A stretch of DNA of 63,816 nucleotides from Ruegeria sp. HKCCA6707. Its GTDB lineage: Bacteria > Pseudomonadota > Alphaproteobacteria > Rhodobacterales > Rhodobacteraceae. Below the pieces are notes generated by a model. The model made no database searches, was not told the DNA's origin, and saw only the letters and a list, made by a program, of their open reading frames with translations. The translations under genes were made by a program, and so were the position numbers. The stretch spans positions 1 to 63,816 of the forward strand of contig NZ_WQEG01000014.1 of assembly GCF_013033515.1 (NCBI RefSeq). Direction: 5' to 3'. Below, one piece after another: positions 33,986 through 44,405 of this stretch (its first letter is position 1; every line of letters begins with the position of its first letter).

Positions 33986-34240
33986 TCAGGCTTTGCGGAT
34001 CAGCCCGATAACGAAAAGAAGGATCACCGCGCCTATTGTCGAAAAGATAATCGACGAGATCAGGCCGCCACCAACGCTAAAGCCCAATGCCGGAAAGATC
34101 GTTCCCGCTAGAAATGCGCCGACAACACCGACAATGATATTGCCGATCAGGCCAAAGCCACGGCCTTCCATGATCTTACCCGAAAGCCACCCGGCAATCG
34201 CACCGATAAAGATCATCGCCAAAAGGCTGCTGAATACCAT
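33986..34240 (-). CDS. GlsB/YeaQ/YmgE family stress-response membrane protein
   Basis: 84 aa, almost entirely hydrophobic, with three predicted membrane helices and the family's glycine-rich pattern (AIAGWLSGKIMEGRGFGLIGNIIVGVVGAFLAG). Often misnamed 'transglycosylase-associated protein'. The exact role is unknown; homologues are stress-induced. It lies 17 nt downstream of fnrL on the same strand and may be cotranscribed with it. Confidence 0.92.
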   Translation of the reverse strand: MVFSSLLAMIFIGAIAGWLSGKIMEGRGFGLIGNIIVGVVGAFLAGTIFPALGFSVGGGLISSIIFSTIGAVILLFVIGLIRKA

Positions 34241-34257
34241 CTCGTTTCCTTTCCGCG

Positions 34258-35001
34258 TCAGACCAGAAACCCGCCATCCGAGTCATCTCCGGCTTCGTCC
34301 AGCAGACTTCTCATATCGGGAATGATCACGTGGCGCTTGCCTTCCAGCTGAATGACCTGATCCTTCTTCAGAGCTGAAATCTGACGGCTGACTGTTTCCA
34401 GCGTCAAACCCAGATAATCGGCCATCGCCTCACGTGTCAGCGGCAGGTCAAAGGCGATCGGTCCCGATAGCCCCTTGCGGTTTACCGAGGCATCCCGGCG
34501 CGCGATGATCGACAGCAGGCTGGCGATCTTCTCGCGTGCCGTTTTCCGGCCCAGAACAAGCATCCATTCGCGGGCAGCGTCCAGCTCATCCAGCGTCATT
34601 TCCAACAGCCTCTGGGCGATATGAGGCGTTGTGGCTATCATCTCTTCGAACGGCGCCCTGCGGAAACAGCACATCACCAGATCGGTGGTCGCAACCACAT
34701 CATAAGGCGCAGCCTCGCGCCCCGGGCGACCAACGAAATCGCTGGGCAGCAACAAACCCACCATCTGGGTGCGCCCGTCTTCCATCGTCTGGGTCAGCGA
34801 TGCGATACCCGAAACAACCGAGCCCACAAAGCTCATCGGATCACCAGACCAGATTATGGTCTGACCGGCCTCAAAGCTTCGGTAATATTTGATGGCCTCA
34901 AGCTCTTCGAGCTCATCCTTTTCGCAATGCGCGCAAACGGCCCGATGTCGAATCGGGCAATCGTCGCAGCCGACATGCTCATATGAGGCTTTCAGTGTCA
35001 T
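34258..35001 (-). CDS. fnrL: oxygen-sensing transcriptional regulator FnrL
   Basis: 247 aa Crp/Fnr-family activator. The N-terminal cysteine set for the [4Fe-4S] cluster is present (C12, C15, C23 and C26 in GCDDCPIRHRAVCAHC), with a further cysteine pair near residue 115 (VMCCFRR). A C-terminal HTH includes LGLTLETVSRQISAL. ATG at 35001 was chosen over an in-frame GTG four codons earlier. It is divergent from hemN with an FNR box between them, so autoregulation is likely. Confidence 0.97.
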   Translation of the reverse strand: MTLKASYEHVGCDDCPIRHRAVCAHCEKDELEELEAIKYYRSFEAGQTIIWSGDPMSFVGSVVSGIASLTQTMEDGRTQMVGLLLPSDFVGRPGREAAPYDVVATTDLVMCCFRRAPFEEMIATTPHIAQRLLEMTLDELDAAREWMLVLGRKTAREKIASLLSIIARRDASVNRKGLSGPIAFDLPLTREAMADYLGLTLETVSRQISALKKDQVIQLEGKRHVIIPDMRSLLDEAGDDSDGGFLV

Positions 35002-35013
35002 TCGCGTTTCCAC

Positions 35014-35027
35014 TTGATCTCGGTCAA
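35014..35027. promoter_or_regulatory. FNR-type box between fnrL and hemN
   Basis: TTGATCTCGGTCAA matches 9 of 10 fixed positions of TTGAT-N4-ATCAA. It is 13 nt upstream of the fnrL ATG and 36 nt upstream of the hemN ATG. So close to fnrL it probably acts as a negative autoregulatory site, while it could activate hemN. Confidence 0.8.
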
Positions 35028-35062
35028 AGCAACTGAGCGTTCCTAGGTATAGCCCTAGCGGT

Positions 35063-36418
35063 ATGACTTTGAAACCTCAATTGGCTCGGCTTGGACTTTT
35101 TGACGCGAAAGTACCGCGTTATACCAGCTATCCCACCGCCCCCCATTTCAGCGATGAAGTGGGGGCTGATTTGTTTGGCAACTGGATTTCCCAGATTACC
35201 CCAGGCAGTGCAATTTCGCTGTATATCCACGTGCCGTTCTGCCGCCGATTGTGCTGGTTCTGTGCCTGCCGAACCCAAGGCACGCAAACAGATCACCCCG
35301 TGATCGCCTATGTGGATATGCTCAAGGCCGAGCTGGATCTGTTGGCGGCACACCTGCCCCAAGACGTGACCCTGTCGCGCTTGCATTGGGGCGGCGGCAC
35401 GCCCACCTTGCTGAGCCCTGAGCTGATGCGCGATCTGGCGGACCGGATCTTTGCCACCGTGCCAATGGGTGACGATGCCGAGTTCTCGGTAGAAATCGAC
35501 CCCAATGAAATTGACGAGGAACGTCTCGATGCACTGGCGCTTTCGGGGATGAACCGGGCCTCGATCGGGGTACAAGATTTCGATGACGAAATCCAAAAGA
35601 CCATCGGTCGTATTCAAGGCTATGACACCACGCGTAATGCCATCGACATGATCCGCGCGCGCGGGATTGCCAGCCTGAATGCCGATATCCTTTATGGTCT
35701 GCCGCATCAGACCCGCGCACGGATGACCGAAAGCGTGCAAAAACTTTTGTCGCTGTCACCAGACCGGGTTGCGCTTTATGGCTATGCACATGTGCCATGG
35801 ATGGCAAAACGCCAGCAGATGATCCCTTCAGATGCTCTGCCGACGCCAGAAAAACGGTTGGACCTGTTTGAAACCGCGCGGCGGCTTTTCCTGTGGGACA
35901 ATTATGCCGAGATCGGGATCGACCATTTCGCTACAAAAGATGACGGGCTGACCATTGCCCAGCGCGCAGGTCGTTTGAAACGGAATTTCCAGGGCTATAC
36001 CGACGACCAATCTCCGGTTCTGATCGGTTTGGGTGCAAGTTCGATTTCCCAGTTCCCACAGGGCTATGCCCAGAACGCATCGGCCACTTCAGCCCATACC
36101 AAGGCGATCCGGGACGGACGGTTCTCGATAGCGCGCGGGCATGTTTTCAAAGGACAGGACGTGCTGCGGGCGCGCATGATCGAGGCGCTGATGTGCGATT
36201 TTCGGATCGATTCAGCGGAAATCTTTCGGGATTTCGATGTGACCGCGGGCGCGTTGCACCAGATGTATGCCAATGCAAATGCGGCCTTTGACGGGCTTTT
36301 GCGTGTGGACGACACTGGGTTGTCCATCCCGCCCGAGGCACGCGCTCTGACCCGGATGATCGCGCGCAATTTCGACCAGTACGACCTCAGCAAAGCCGGG
36401 CACAGTTCGGCAATCTGA
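35063..36418 (+). CDS. hemN: oxygen-independent coproporphyrinogen III oxidase
   Basis: 451 aa radical-SAM enzyme of heme synthesis. The cluster motif is C60-x3-C64-x2-C67 (HVPFCRRLCWFCAC), followed by GGGTPTLL and the HemN-type ADILYGLPHQT block. It supplies heme under low oxygen, when the oxygen-dependent HemF fails. It sits beside fnrL and the cco genes and shares the FNR box at 35014, a layout also known from Rhodobacter. Confidence 0.97.
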   Translation: MTLKPQLARLGLFDAKVPRYTSYPTAPHFSDEVGADLFGNWISQITPGSAISLYIHVPFCRRLCWFCACRTQGTQTDHPVIAYVDMLKAELDLLAAHLPQDVTLSRLHWGGGTPTLLSPELMRDLADRIFATVPMGDDAEFSVEIDPNEIDEERLDALALSGMNRASIGVQDFDDEIQKTIGRIQGYDTTRNAIDMIRARGIASLNADILYGLPHQTRARMTESVQKLLSLSPDRVALYGYAHVPWMAKRQQMIPSDALPTPEKRLDLFETARRLFLWDNYAEIGIDHFATKDDGLTIAQRAGRLKRNFQGYTDDQSPVLIGLGASSISQFPQGYAQNASATSAHTKAIRDGRFSIARGHVFKGQDVLRARMIEALMCDFRIDSAEIFRDFDVTAGALHQMYANANAAFDGLLRVDDTGLSIPPEARALTRMIARNFDQYDLSKAGHSSAI

Positions 36419-36598
36419 GGCCGACCGCATCGGCAGGCCTTGACGCAGGGGCCCGGTTTTCTCCAAACTGACAGAACAGAGAGCTGCAGCGCTCTGTGCC
36501 CCGAGGCAGGCAAATCCGCAGTCAAGTTTCGCCGATGCGTTCTCGCTCGACAGCCCTTTTCGTGCAGTCATCTGCAACCTGAAAGAGGGACAACACTC

Positions 36599-38524
36599 AT
36601 GCGCGTCTTTACCGTCCTCGGCCCCAGCCAATCGGGCAAATCCACCCTGGTCGAGGCCATCAGCCGCCTTGACGGGCGGCCCACCACCTTCGACCTGTCC
36701 GAAACCGTGCATTTGCACGGTTTTTCTTATTTAGACGAACCTTGGTGCGCCATCGACGTCAATGGGGGCGGCGATGCGCTGGCCTATGTCGGGCCCGCCA
36801 TGGCGATCTCGGACGCGGCGGTTGTTGTCGCACCACCTGATCCTGACGCGGCTGTTTTGTGTGCCCCTTACCTGCGGTTGGTCGAAGAGGCGGGCATCCC
36901 CTGTTTTCTGTTCATCAACCGCATGGACAACCCCAACGGCCGCATCCGCGACATCATCGCCGCCTTGCAGACCTACTGCACCCATCACATCACACTGCGC
37001 CAGGTGCCCATCCGCGAGGGTGACACGATCATCGGCGCCGTTGATCTGATTTCGGAGCGGGCGTGGAAGTATCAGGAAGGTCAGCCGTCGGCGTTGATCG
37101 AGCTGCCGCAATCGGTTGAAGAACGCGAACAGGAGGCCCGCACCGAACTACTGGAAACCCTGTCGGATTTCGATGACCACCTGTTGGAACAGCTTATCGA
37201 AGACAAGCAGCCACCCAGCGCCGAGGTCTATGATCTGGCGGCTCAGGTTCTGCAAAGCCATCAGCTGATCCCGGCCTGCCTTGGCGCTGCCAGCCATGGC
37301 AACGGCCTGACACGCCTGATGAAAGCCCTGCGCCATGAAGCACCCGAATTCAACATCGCAGCAGACCGGGATGAGGCCGAAGACAACGCACGCGCGATTG
37401 CCGGTTTCTCGGATGTCAAAAAGCACATCGGTAAAATCACCGTTCTGCGCGGGTTGGGGGACGGCGTCAAAGCCCATGCGCCGCTTGGGGGCGAAACAGT
37501 CGGCACCCTGACAGCGCTGGACGGTAAAACCCAGATCGACACGCTGGAGGCCGGGCAGATCGGGTTGGCGGTAAAATCCGATCACCTCAACCCCGGCAAT
37601 ATCTACGACAGCACCGGGTCAACACCGTTGCCGGAGTGGGCCGAGTCGCACCCTGTGGCCTATCGTCAGGTCGTCTCGCCCGCGCATGAGCGGGACGATG
37701 TGCGCCTGTCAAACGCACTGTCGCGGCTGGTGGAGATTGATCCGGGCCTGCATCTGGACCATGACGACCTGAGCGGGCACGCAATCCTTGGATCGCAAGG
37801 GCCTCAGCATATGCGTCGGGTTGCGGCCAAGCTGGCCGAAGATTTCGGGATCGAAATTCTGACAGAGCCTGCCGAGACCGCTTACCGCGAAACCATTCGC
37901 GCGCCGATTGAGCATCGCCACCGGCACAGAAAGCAATCCGGTGGGGCTGGTCAATTTGCCGATGTGGTGATCTCGGTCGCACCTTTGCCGCGCGGGTCGG
38001 GGTTTCAGTTCGAAGAGGTGGTGAAGGGCGGCGCCGTTCCCAAGAACTATATCCCTTCGGTCGAACACGGAGCGAAAGACGCATTGGCCCAGGGCCCCGA
38101 AGGATTTCCGGTGGTGGACGTCAAGGTCACGCTCAGCGATGGCAAGCACCACAATGTCGACAGTTCCGACTATGCCTTCCGCACCGCTGGCAAGAACGCC
38201 GTACGCGAGGCCCTGCCTGCCGCCAAGCCTGTGGTTTTGCAGCCCATTCTGAACGCCGAGATCCATCTGCCGTCCAGCTTTGTGGGCGATCTGGTTCCGA
38301 CCATCAGTTCTTTGCAAGGACAGGTACTGGGGTTCGAAGGCAATCCGAACGCTTCGGGCTGGGAAATCTTCAACGCACAGCTGCCTGCCGTGGCCGAGGA
38401 CGAGTTGCATCGGATCCTGGCCAGCGCCACCCGCGGGACAGGTTGGGTCAAACTGCAATTCGACCATTACGAAGAGCTGCGTGGCCCGGTTCCGGCAGCG
38501 GCCAAAAGTAAAGAACTGGCCTGA
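36599..38524 (+). CDS. EF-G-like protein with degenerate GTPase domain
   Basis: 641 aa from an ATG behind GAGGGA; upstream open frame rejected. Domains II-V of EF-G are recognisable (YRETIRAPIEHRHRHRKQSGGAGQFADV, KGGAVPKNYIPSVE, FVGDLVPTISSLQGQVLG). The G domain is odd. The P-loop is GPSQSGKST (8-16) and NRMD (107-110) is kept. The switch I segment RGITI is absent, and DTPGH is replaced by DVNGGG (53-58), so the catalytic histidine is gone. Such divergent EF-G paralogues recur in alphaproteobacteria; function unknown. It lies 180 nt behind hemN. Confidence 0.9.
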   Translation: MRVFTVLGPSQSGKSTLVEAISRLDGRPTTFDLSETVHLHGFSYLDEPWCAIDVNGGGDALAYVGPAMAISDAAVVVAPPDPDAAVLCAPYLRLVEEAGIPCFLFINRMDNPNGRIRDIIAALQTYCTHHITLRQVPIREGDTIIGAVDLISERAWKYQEGQPSALIELPQSVEEREQEARTELLETLSDFDDHLLEQLIEDKQPPSAEVYDLAAQVLQSHQLIPACLGAASHGNGLTRLMKALRHEAPEFNIAADRDEAEDNARAIAGFSDVKKHIGKITVLRGLGDGVKAHAPLGGETVGTLTALDGKTQIDTLEAGQIGLAVKSDHLNPGNIYDSTGSTPLPEWAESHPVAYRQVVSPAHERDDVRLSNALSRLVEIDPGLHLDHDDLSGHAILGSQGPQHMRRVAAKLAEDFGIEILTEPAETAYRETIRAPIEHRHRHRKQSGGAGQFADVVISVAPLPRGSGFQFEEVVKGGAVPKNYIPSVEHGAKDALAQGPEGFPVVDVKVTLSDGKHHNVDSSDYAFRTAGKNAVREALPAAKPVVLQPILNAEIHLPSSFVGDLVPTISSLQGQVLGFEGNPNASGWEIFNAQLPAVAEDELHRILASATRGTGWVKLQFDHYEELRGPVPAAAKSKELA

Positions 38525-38542
38525 TCCAATGGCAGGCGGGCG

Positions 38543-40120
38543 TCAGCCCGCCGCCGCAATCAGCTCACGGGTGTAATCTGTTTGGGCGTTCTCAAAGAGA
38601 TCCTCAGCCGCACCCATCTCGACCACGTCGCCATTGCGCATCACAATGACATTGTGGGACATCGCGCGCACGACTTTAAGGTCATGGCTGATGAACAGAT
38701 AGGCCAGCCCGTATTTCCGTTGCAGGTCACGCAACAGATCGACGATCTGAACCTGAACCGTCATGTCCAGGGCACTGGTCGGCTCGTCCAGAACCAAAAG
38801 CTTCGGCCGCAACACCATGGCCCGCGCAATCGCAATCCGTTGTCTCTGCCCGCCCGAGAACTCATGCGGGTAGCGGTCCATCGAGTCCGGGTCCAAACCA
38901 ACCTCGGTCATGACCTCAGCCACCAGTTCACGCGGGGCGCGGTGGGGGTCGACATTGTGGATCTCCAGACCTTCGGCGATGATCTGCATGCAGGTCATTC
39001 GGGGGCTCAGACTGCCGAACGGATCCTGAAACACGATCTGCATATCCTTGCGCAGCCGCCGCAGTTCACGCGTGGACCACCGACGGACGTCTTGGTCGCG
39101 GAAAGTGATCGCGCCCTCAGACGCAATCAATCGCATGATCGCCAAAGCCAGCGTCGTCTTGCCCGAGCCGCTTTCACCTACAATGCCAAGTGTTTCCCCG
39201 GCCCGCACGCTGAGCGTGGCGTCATTGACAGCCTTCACATATCCAACGGTCCGCTTCAGAAACCCCCGCTGGATCGGAAACCAGACCTTCAGATGATCGG
39301 TGCGCGCAACCTCTTCGGCATCTGCCGCCACCGGATCGGGCTGGCCCGAAGGCTCCGCCTCAAGCAGCTTGCGCGTATAGGGGTGCTGTGGATTGTCAAA
39401 GATGTCGGCGGTCACACCGGCCTCGACAATCTCGCCATCCTTCATCACGCAGACCCGGTCGGCAATGCGCCGCACGATGCCCAGATCATGGGTGATGAAC
39501 AACATCCCCATATTCTCGGATTTCTGCAACTCGGCCAGCAATTCCAGGATCTGCGCCTGAATGGTCACGTCCAGCGCCGTGGTGGGCTCATCCGCGATCA
39601 GAATGTCAGGCTTGTTGGCCAGAGCCATGGCAATCATGACCCTCTGGCGCTGTCCGCCCGACAATTGGTGCGGATAGCTGTCCAGACGCTCCTCGGGGTC
39701 GCGAATGCCAACCTTTGTCAGCAGCTCCACAATCCTGCCCCGCGCCGCGTCGCCGGTTACCCCCTGATGCAGCGCAAGCGACTCGGCCATCTGCTTGTAA
39801 ATCGTGTGCAGCGGGTTAAGCGAGGTCATCGGCTCTTGGAAAATAAAGCTGATGTCGTTGCCGCGCACCTTCATTAGGTGATCTTCGGATGCGCCAACCA
39901 TTTCCTGGCCTTCATAGGTCACCGAGCCCTCGACGATAGCACTGTCCCCCAGCAGGGACACTGTGGACAACGCCGTCACCGATTTGCCCGACCCGGATTC
40001 GCCAACCAGCGCAACGGTCTCACCCCGATCTACGGTGAAGGACACGCCTTTGACCGCGGCGCTCACCTGCCCGTCCTGCCGAAACGAGACCTTGAGGTTG
40101 TTCACATCCAGCAGGCTCAT
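38543..40120 (-). CDS. yejF: peptide ABC transporter ATP-binding protein (YejF-like, fused)
   Basis: 525 aa with two complete ABC ATPase modules in one chain (about residues 1-260 and 270-525). Each has Walker [10 protein letters not shown], an ABC signature ([18 protein letters not shown]) and Walker B (LIADEPT; LVLDEPT), plus the OppD/F-type C-terminal extension. The fused form marks the YejF branch. The start overlaps the yejE stop by 4 nt. Stop region contains an inverted repeat (38535-38552). Confidence 0.94.
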   Translation of the reverse strand: MSLLDVNNLKVSFRQDGQVSAAVKGVSFTVDRGETVALVGESGSGKSVTALSTVSLLGDSAIVEGSVTYEGQEMVGASEDHLMKVRGNDISFIFQEPMTSLNPLHTIYKQMAESLALHQGVTGDAARGRIVELLTKVGIRDPEERLDSYPHQLSGGQRQRVMIAMALANKPDILIADEPTTALDVTIQAQILELLAELQKSENMGMLFITHDLGIVRRIADRVCVMKDGEIVEAGVTADIFDNPQHPYTRKLLEAEPSGQPDPVAADAEEVARTDHLKVWFPIQRGFLKRTVGYVKAVNDATLSVRAGETLGIVGESGSGKTTLALAIMRLIASEGAITFRDQDVRRWSTRELRRLRKDMQIVFQDPFGSLSPRMTCMQIIAEGLEIHNVDPHRAPRELVAEVMTEVGLDPDSMDRYPHEFSGGQRQRIAIARAMVLRPKLLVLDEPTSALDMTVQVQIVDLLRDLQRKYGLAYLFISHDLKVVRAMSHNVIVMRNGDVVEMGAAEDLFENAQTDYTRELIAAAG

Positions 40121-41223
40121 GAGAAGGTCTTTCTGGGATCAAACGCATCGCGCACGCCCTCGAAGATGAAGACCAAGAGCGATAGCATGATGGCAAAGGT
40201 GAAAAAGGCGGTGAAGGCCAGCCACGGGGCCTGCAGGTTCTGTTTCGCCTGCAAGGTCATTTCACCCAATGAGGGCGCAGATGACGGCAAGCCGAAGCCC
40301 AGGAAGTCAAGAGAGGCAAGCCCGCCGATGGTGCCTGTGACGATGAAGGGCATAAAGGTCAGCGTGGCGACCATCGCGTTGGGCAGCATGTGGCGGAACA
40401 TGATGGTCATGTTGCCGACGCCCAGTGCCCGCGCGGCGCGGACATATTCCAGGTTTCGGGCCCGCAGGAATTCTGCCCGCACGACACCCACAAGGCCGGT
40501 CCAACTGAACAGGATCATCAATATGACCAACAGCCAGAAACTTCGCCCAAGGATCGCGAACATAATGATGATCACGTAAAGCGACGGGGTCGCGGACCAG
40601 ATTTCGATGACCCTTTGAAAGATCAGGTCCAACCAGCCACCGAAAAAGCCCTGAATGGCCCCGGCGAAAATCCCAATCATACTGGCAACACCAGTGACCA
40701 ACAGGGTGAACAGGATGGACAGCCGGAAGCCATAGATCACCCGCGCCAGTACATCGCGCTTGGTGTCATCGGTGCCCAGAAGGTTCTGACCATTGGGCGG
40801 CAAAGGCGCGGCCCCCGGACGATCAACGCTTGTGTTGTAGGAATAGGGGATGGGCGGCCAGATGGCCCAACCCTTTTCAAACCCTTCAGCCTCGAACGTT
40901 CCGGCCTTGATCTGTTCGATGATGCCTTCTGGATCGTCAAAACACTGATCCAGACCGCCGCTATCGATAAGGCACATCACTTCGGGGTCGCGATAAATCG
41001 CTTCGGTCTGGAAATCGCCGCCGAACTCAGTCTCGGCATAGAACTTGAAAAACGGCGTATAAAGTTCACCCCGATAGCTGACAAGGATCGGTTTGTCATT
41101 GGCAATGAACTCGGCGAACAGAGACAGGCCAAACAAGACAGAGAAGATAATCAGCGACCAGAATGCCCGGCCATTGCGTCGGAAATTACGCCAGCGGCGC
41201 TGGTTAAGAGGGGAAAGCGCCAT
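40117..41223 (-). CDS. yejE: peptide ABC transporter permease (YejE-like)
   Basis: 368 aa with an N-terminal membrane helix, a periplasmic insert (about residues 50-160) and five C-terminal helices with the binding-protein-dependent permease EAA loop (RAARALGVGNMTIMFRHMLPNA). It pairs with YejB in the inner membrane. It directly abuts the yejB stop and overlaps yejF by 4 nt. Confidence 0.94.
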   Translation of the reverse strand: MALSPLNQRRWRNFRRNGRAFWSLIIFSVLFGLSLFAEFIANDKPILVSYRGELYTPFFKFYAETEFGGDFQTEAIYRDPEVMCLIDSGGLDQCFDDPEGIIEQIKAGTFEAEGFEKGWAIWPPIPYSYNTSVDRPGAAPLPPNGQNLLGTDDTKRDVLARVIYGFRLSILFTLLVTGVASMIGIFAGAIQGFFGGWLDLIFQRVIEIWSATPSLYVIIIMFAILGRSFWLLVILMILFSWTGLVGVVRAEFLRARNLEYVRAARALGVGNMTIMFRHMLPNAMVATLTFMPFIVTGTIGGLASLDFLGFGLPSSAPSLGEMTLQAKQNLQAPWLAFTAFFTFAIMLSLLVFIFEGVRDAFDPRKTFS

Positions 41224-42324
41224 CTACCCCTCCCGCTTTTCAAAATCGATGCGGGGATCGACCAGCACATACATCAGGTCACTGATGATCCCGACGACTA
41301 GGCCCATCAGACCAAAGATGAACAGCGTGCCGAAAATCACCGGGTAATCGCGCGCCACCGCAGCCTCAAAGCCCAGACGACCCAACCCATCCAGCGAGAA
41401 GATCGTCTCGATAATGATCGAGCCCCCAAAGAACACACCGATGAACACCGCCGGGAACCCTGCGATCACGATCAGCATCGCGTTGCGGAACACATGACCG
41501 TAAAGCACCTTGCGCTCGCTCAGCCCCTTTGCGCGGGCGGTCATGACATATTGCTTTTTGATCTCATCCAGAAACGAGTTCTTGGTCAGCAGCGTCAGCG
41601 TTGCAAAAGCCGAAATCGTCAGGGCGATAATCGGAAGTGTGATGTGCCAGAAATAGTCCGCGATCTTGCCCATCAGGCTGAGGCTTTCCCAATTGTCCGA
41701 AGTCAGCCCCCGCAGTGGGAAAATCTGCCAGTAAGAGCCACCTGCAAACAGCACCAGCAGCAGGATCGCGAACAGGAAACCCGGGATGGCATAGGCCACG
41801 ATGATGGTCCCGCTGGTCCAGGTGTCAAAGGTCGACCCGTCCTTGATAGCCTTGCGGATACCCAATGGGATCGAGACCAGATAGGCGATCAGAGTGGACC
41901 ACAGACCCAGCGAGATAGAAACGGGCATCTTTTCCAGCACCAGATCGATCACGCTGATTGACCGGAAATAGCTCTCGCCAAAATCCAGCGTCAGATAGTT
42001 GCCCATCATGCTCAGGAAACGTTCGAGGGGCGGCTTGTCAAAGCCGAACTCTTTTTCCAATTCAGCGATGAACTCAGGCGGCAGACCGCGCGCGCCGACA
42101 TATTTGTCATCAAACCCACCGCCGCCTGCGGGTTCGGCACCTGCGCCAGCATCTCCGCCTCCGCCCGCAAAGCCGGCGAAGACATCACCCTGACCTTCGA
42201 TCTGCGCGATAATCTGTTCGACCGGTCCCCCTGGCACAAACTGCACCAAGGTGAAGTTCACGATCATAATGCCCAGAAGGGTCGGAATGACCAACAACAG
42301 GCGCCTTAGAATATACGCGCCCAT
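41224..42324 (-). CDS. yejB: peptide ABC transporter permease (YejB-like)
   Basis: 366 aa. The start [24 protein letters not shown] is the typical OppB/YejB first helix. A glycine/alanine-rich periplasmic insert (about residues 48-72, [17 protein letters not shown]) is characteristic of alphaproteobacterial YejB. The EAA loop is [21 protein letters not shown]. It lies 1 nt after yejA and abuts yejE. Confidence 0.94.
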   Translation of the reverse strand: MGAYILRRLLLVIPTLLGIMIVNFTLVQFVPGGPVEQIIAQIEGQGDVFAGFAGGGGDAGAGAEPAGGGGFDDKYVGARGLPPEFIAELEKEFGFDKPPLERFLSMMGNYLTLDFGESYFRSISVIDLVLEKMPVSISLGLWSTLIAYLVSIPLGIRKAIKDGSTFDTWTSGTIIVAYAIPGFLFAILLLVLFAGGSYWQIFPLRGLTSDNWESLSLMGKIADYFWHITLPIIALTISAFATLTLLTKNSFLDEIKKQYVMTARAKGLSERKVLYGHVFRNAMLIVIAGFPAVFIGVFFGGSIIIETIFSLDGLGRLGFEAAVARDYPVIFGTLFIFGLMGLVVGIISDLMYVLVDPRIDFEKREG

Positions 42325-42325
42325 G

Positions 42326-44230
42326 TTACCGCAGCGCGCCGGTGGCCTTCAGTTCGGCCTCTTTCTCGGGGTTGATCCACCACAGGTCCAGATGACCCAG
42401 CGAGAAAGGAGGCAGGTTTTCAGGATATTCATACATGTCGTAATAGGCTGTCCAATAGTCTGCGATGTATCCCACTGGGACCACGAAGAACTCATATCGC
42501 AGGGCCCGGTCAAGTGCGACCAAAGCGGTATCCTGATCGGCTTGATTATCCGTCTCGAACGACGCCTCGATGATCGCGTCCACCAGAGGGCTTGCCAGAC
42601 CAGCAGGATTGAACAGGCTGAACGCGGCCTCTTCGGATCCGTACATCTGGCTCAATCCGCCACCAGTGGACAGGAAAGACCCATACCGCGTGGAATAAAC
42701 CATGTCATAGTCGCGTTCACGGCTGCGCAGCGTGTATTGTGCCGGGTCAATTTTCTCGGCAGATGCGTCGACACCAAGCGACTGGAGGTTCTGCACATAG
42801 GTCTCAATCATCGTGGCTGTCGAGGTCGGCAGGTTGGACGGGTATGGGATGTTCACCTTCAGCGTTTCCCCTTCCGCGTTTCGCCGCACATTCCCGTCGC
42901 CGACAGGCCACCCGGCCTCATCCAGCGCTTTGGACGCCTGCCGCAAATTGCGCCGATCATTCAAACGGGCCGAATTGGATTCGTGCACCGTGACGGCTGG
43001 TTCGGTCAGGAAATCTGCAGGGACGACATCACCAAGGGTTTCAATAAAGGCAAGCTCCGCCCCTTCTGGAACGCCAGTTGCTTCCAGCTTGGTTCCTTGG
43101 GTGAAAGAGCTTCTGGGCGAGTTGAGACCAAAGAGCAGTGATTCATTGACCCATTCAAAGTTGAACGCCAAAGCAAGCGCTTTGCGCACATTCTTGTCTG
43201 CAAACTGCGGCTTGCCCAAGTTGAACACGAAACCCGACGGGGTCGGCGGGCTGCCATCTGGAATTTCGTCGCGGACCACTACGCCCTCATTCAGCTTTGG
43301 GAAATCATAGCCCGTTGCCCACAGCTTGGGGTCGCTTTCGATGCGGAAGGTGTATTCCCCGGCTTTGAAGCCTTCAAAGGCCGCTGTCTGGTCTGCGAAA
43401 TACTCAACACGGATTGTATCGAAATTGTTGCGTCCGCGATTGAACGGCAGGTCTTCACCCCAGTAATCATCCCGACGCTTGTAGACGATGCGACGGTTGA
43501 TGTCATAGCTGTCCAGCTTGTAGGGCCCTGATCCGACTGCAACTTCCAAACGAGGCTCGTCAAGTCGACGCGACTCATCCGCTTCGAACCACGCTTTCGA
43601 GAAGACCGGCGTCGCACCAACCGTTTCGATCAGGCTGCGGCGCGTGACTTCGGGGTTGAAGGTGAATTTGACCGTGTGATCATCCAAAGCCTCGGCGCCT
43701 GTGACCATGCGACCAACGGCCTGGGCATAAGATGGCAGGCCCTGTTCAATGAACAGACGATGGCTATAAACTGCATCTTCGGCGGTTACCGGTGTGCCGT
43801 CCCAGAACGTGGCTTCGGGGCGCAGGTGAAAAATCACATAGTTTCGATCCGCGTCATATTCGAGGCTTTCTGCAAGAACACCGTAATACTGACCCACGCT
43901 GTCATCCGAGCTTTCGATCAAACGGTCGTATTGAAGTGTCGTCAAAGCACCCGACCGGCCCTTGCGTGAATAAGGGTTCAAAGAATCGAACGTTCCCGAC
44001 GCAGCCAAAGACAGCTCTCCCCCTTTTGGTGCATCCGGATTGACGTAGTTCAGGTGCTCGTAATCGGCGGGATAGTCGAGATTGCCAAAATAGGAATACC
44101 CGTGACTTTCGATAATCTTGTCTTCCGTTGCCGAAAGGGACGTCCCAAATGCCATTGCAGTGGTCAGACCGATGACAAAGGTCAAAGGCTTCATTCTTGT
44201 GACACGCATCGACGTCAAATGGGATTTCAT
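42326..44230 (-). CDS. yejA: periplasmic peptide-binding protein (YejA-like)
   Basis: 634 aa from the second ATG (44230), which has AGAGG at proper spacing; the first ATG at 44239 is too close to it. A Sec signal peptide ends near SLSA (about residue 33). The rest is a cluster C solute-binding fold (SBP_bac_5). In E. coli YejABEF imports peptides including microcin C; the substrate here is presumed oligopeptide. It is the first gene of the yejABEF operon. Confidence 0.94.
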   Translation of the reverse strand: MKSHLTSMRVTRMKPLTFVIGLTTAMAFGTSLSATEDKIIESHGYSYFGNLDYPADYEHLNYVNPDAPKGGELSLAASGTFDSLNPYSRKGRSGALTTLQYDRLIESSDDSVGQYYGVLAESLEYDADRNYVIFHLRPEATFWDGTPVTAEDAVYSHRLFIEQGLPSYAQAVGRMVTGAEALDDHTVKFTFNPEVTRRSLIETVGATPVFSKAWFEADESRRLDEPRLEVAVGSGPYKLDSYDINRRIVYKRRDDYWGEDLPFNRGRNNFDTIRVEYFADQTAAFEGFKAGEYTFRIESDPKLWATGYDFPKLNEGVVVRDEIPDGSPPTPSGFVFNLGKPQFADKNVRKALALAFNFEWVNESLLFGLNSPRSSFTQGTKLEATGVPEGAELAFIETLGDVVPADFLTEPAVTVHESNSARLNDRRNLRQASKALDEAGWPVGDGNVRRNAEGETLKVNIPYPSNLPTSTATMIETYVQNLQSLGVDASAEKIDPAQYTLRSRERDYDMVYSTRYGSFLSTGGGLSQMYGSEEAAFSLFNPAGLASPLVDAIIEASFETDNQADQDTALVALDRALRYEFFVVPVGYIADYWTAYYDMYEYPENLPPFSLGHLDLWWINPEKEAELKATGALR

Positions 44231-44345
44231 CAGGTACATCCTCTGGGTTCGTTCACATGCTCATTTTCGTGCGCGCTAGCTAAAAGACCAGCTCAGTTAG
44301 ATGCAAGTTTAGACTGCGTGAGCGCTTTGTGAAGATTTGTTCACA

Positions 44346-44384
44346 CAAAAATTAAGGCCGCTGCGCGGGGCAACGGCCTTTTAA
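44346..44384 (-). terminator. intrinsic terminator after cytochrome c gene
   Basis: On the minus strand AAGGCCGTTGC and GCAGCGGCCTT form an 11-bp stem (one G-U pair), followed by AATTTTTG. It lies 26 nt after the cytochrome c stop and upstream of yejA, separating the two units. On the plus strand the stem is followed by only TTTT. Confidence 0.85.
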
Positions 44385-44405
44385 AACTCCGATCCAGGCT
44401 CAGGA

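Noticed and set aside
38535..38552. GGCGGGC/GCCCGCC hairpin at the convergent ends of the EF-G-like gene and yejF
   Set aside because: The stem is perfect but no T-run follows on either strand, and it spans the yejF stop codon, so a terminator call is not supported.
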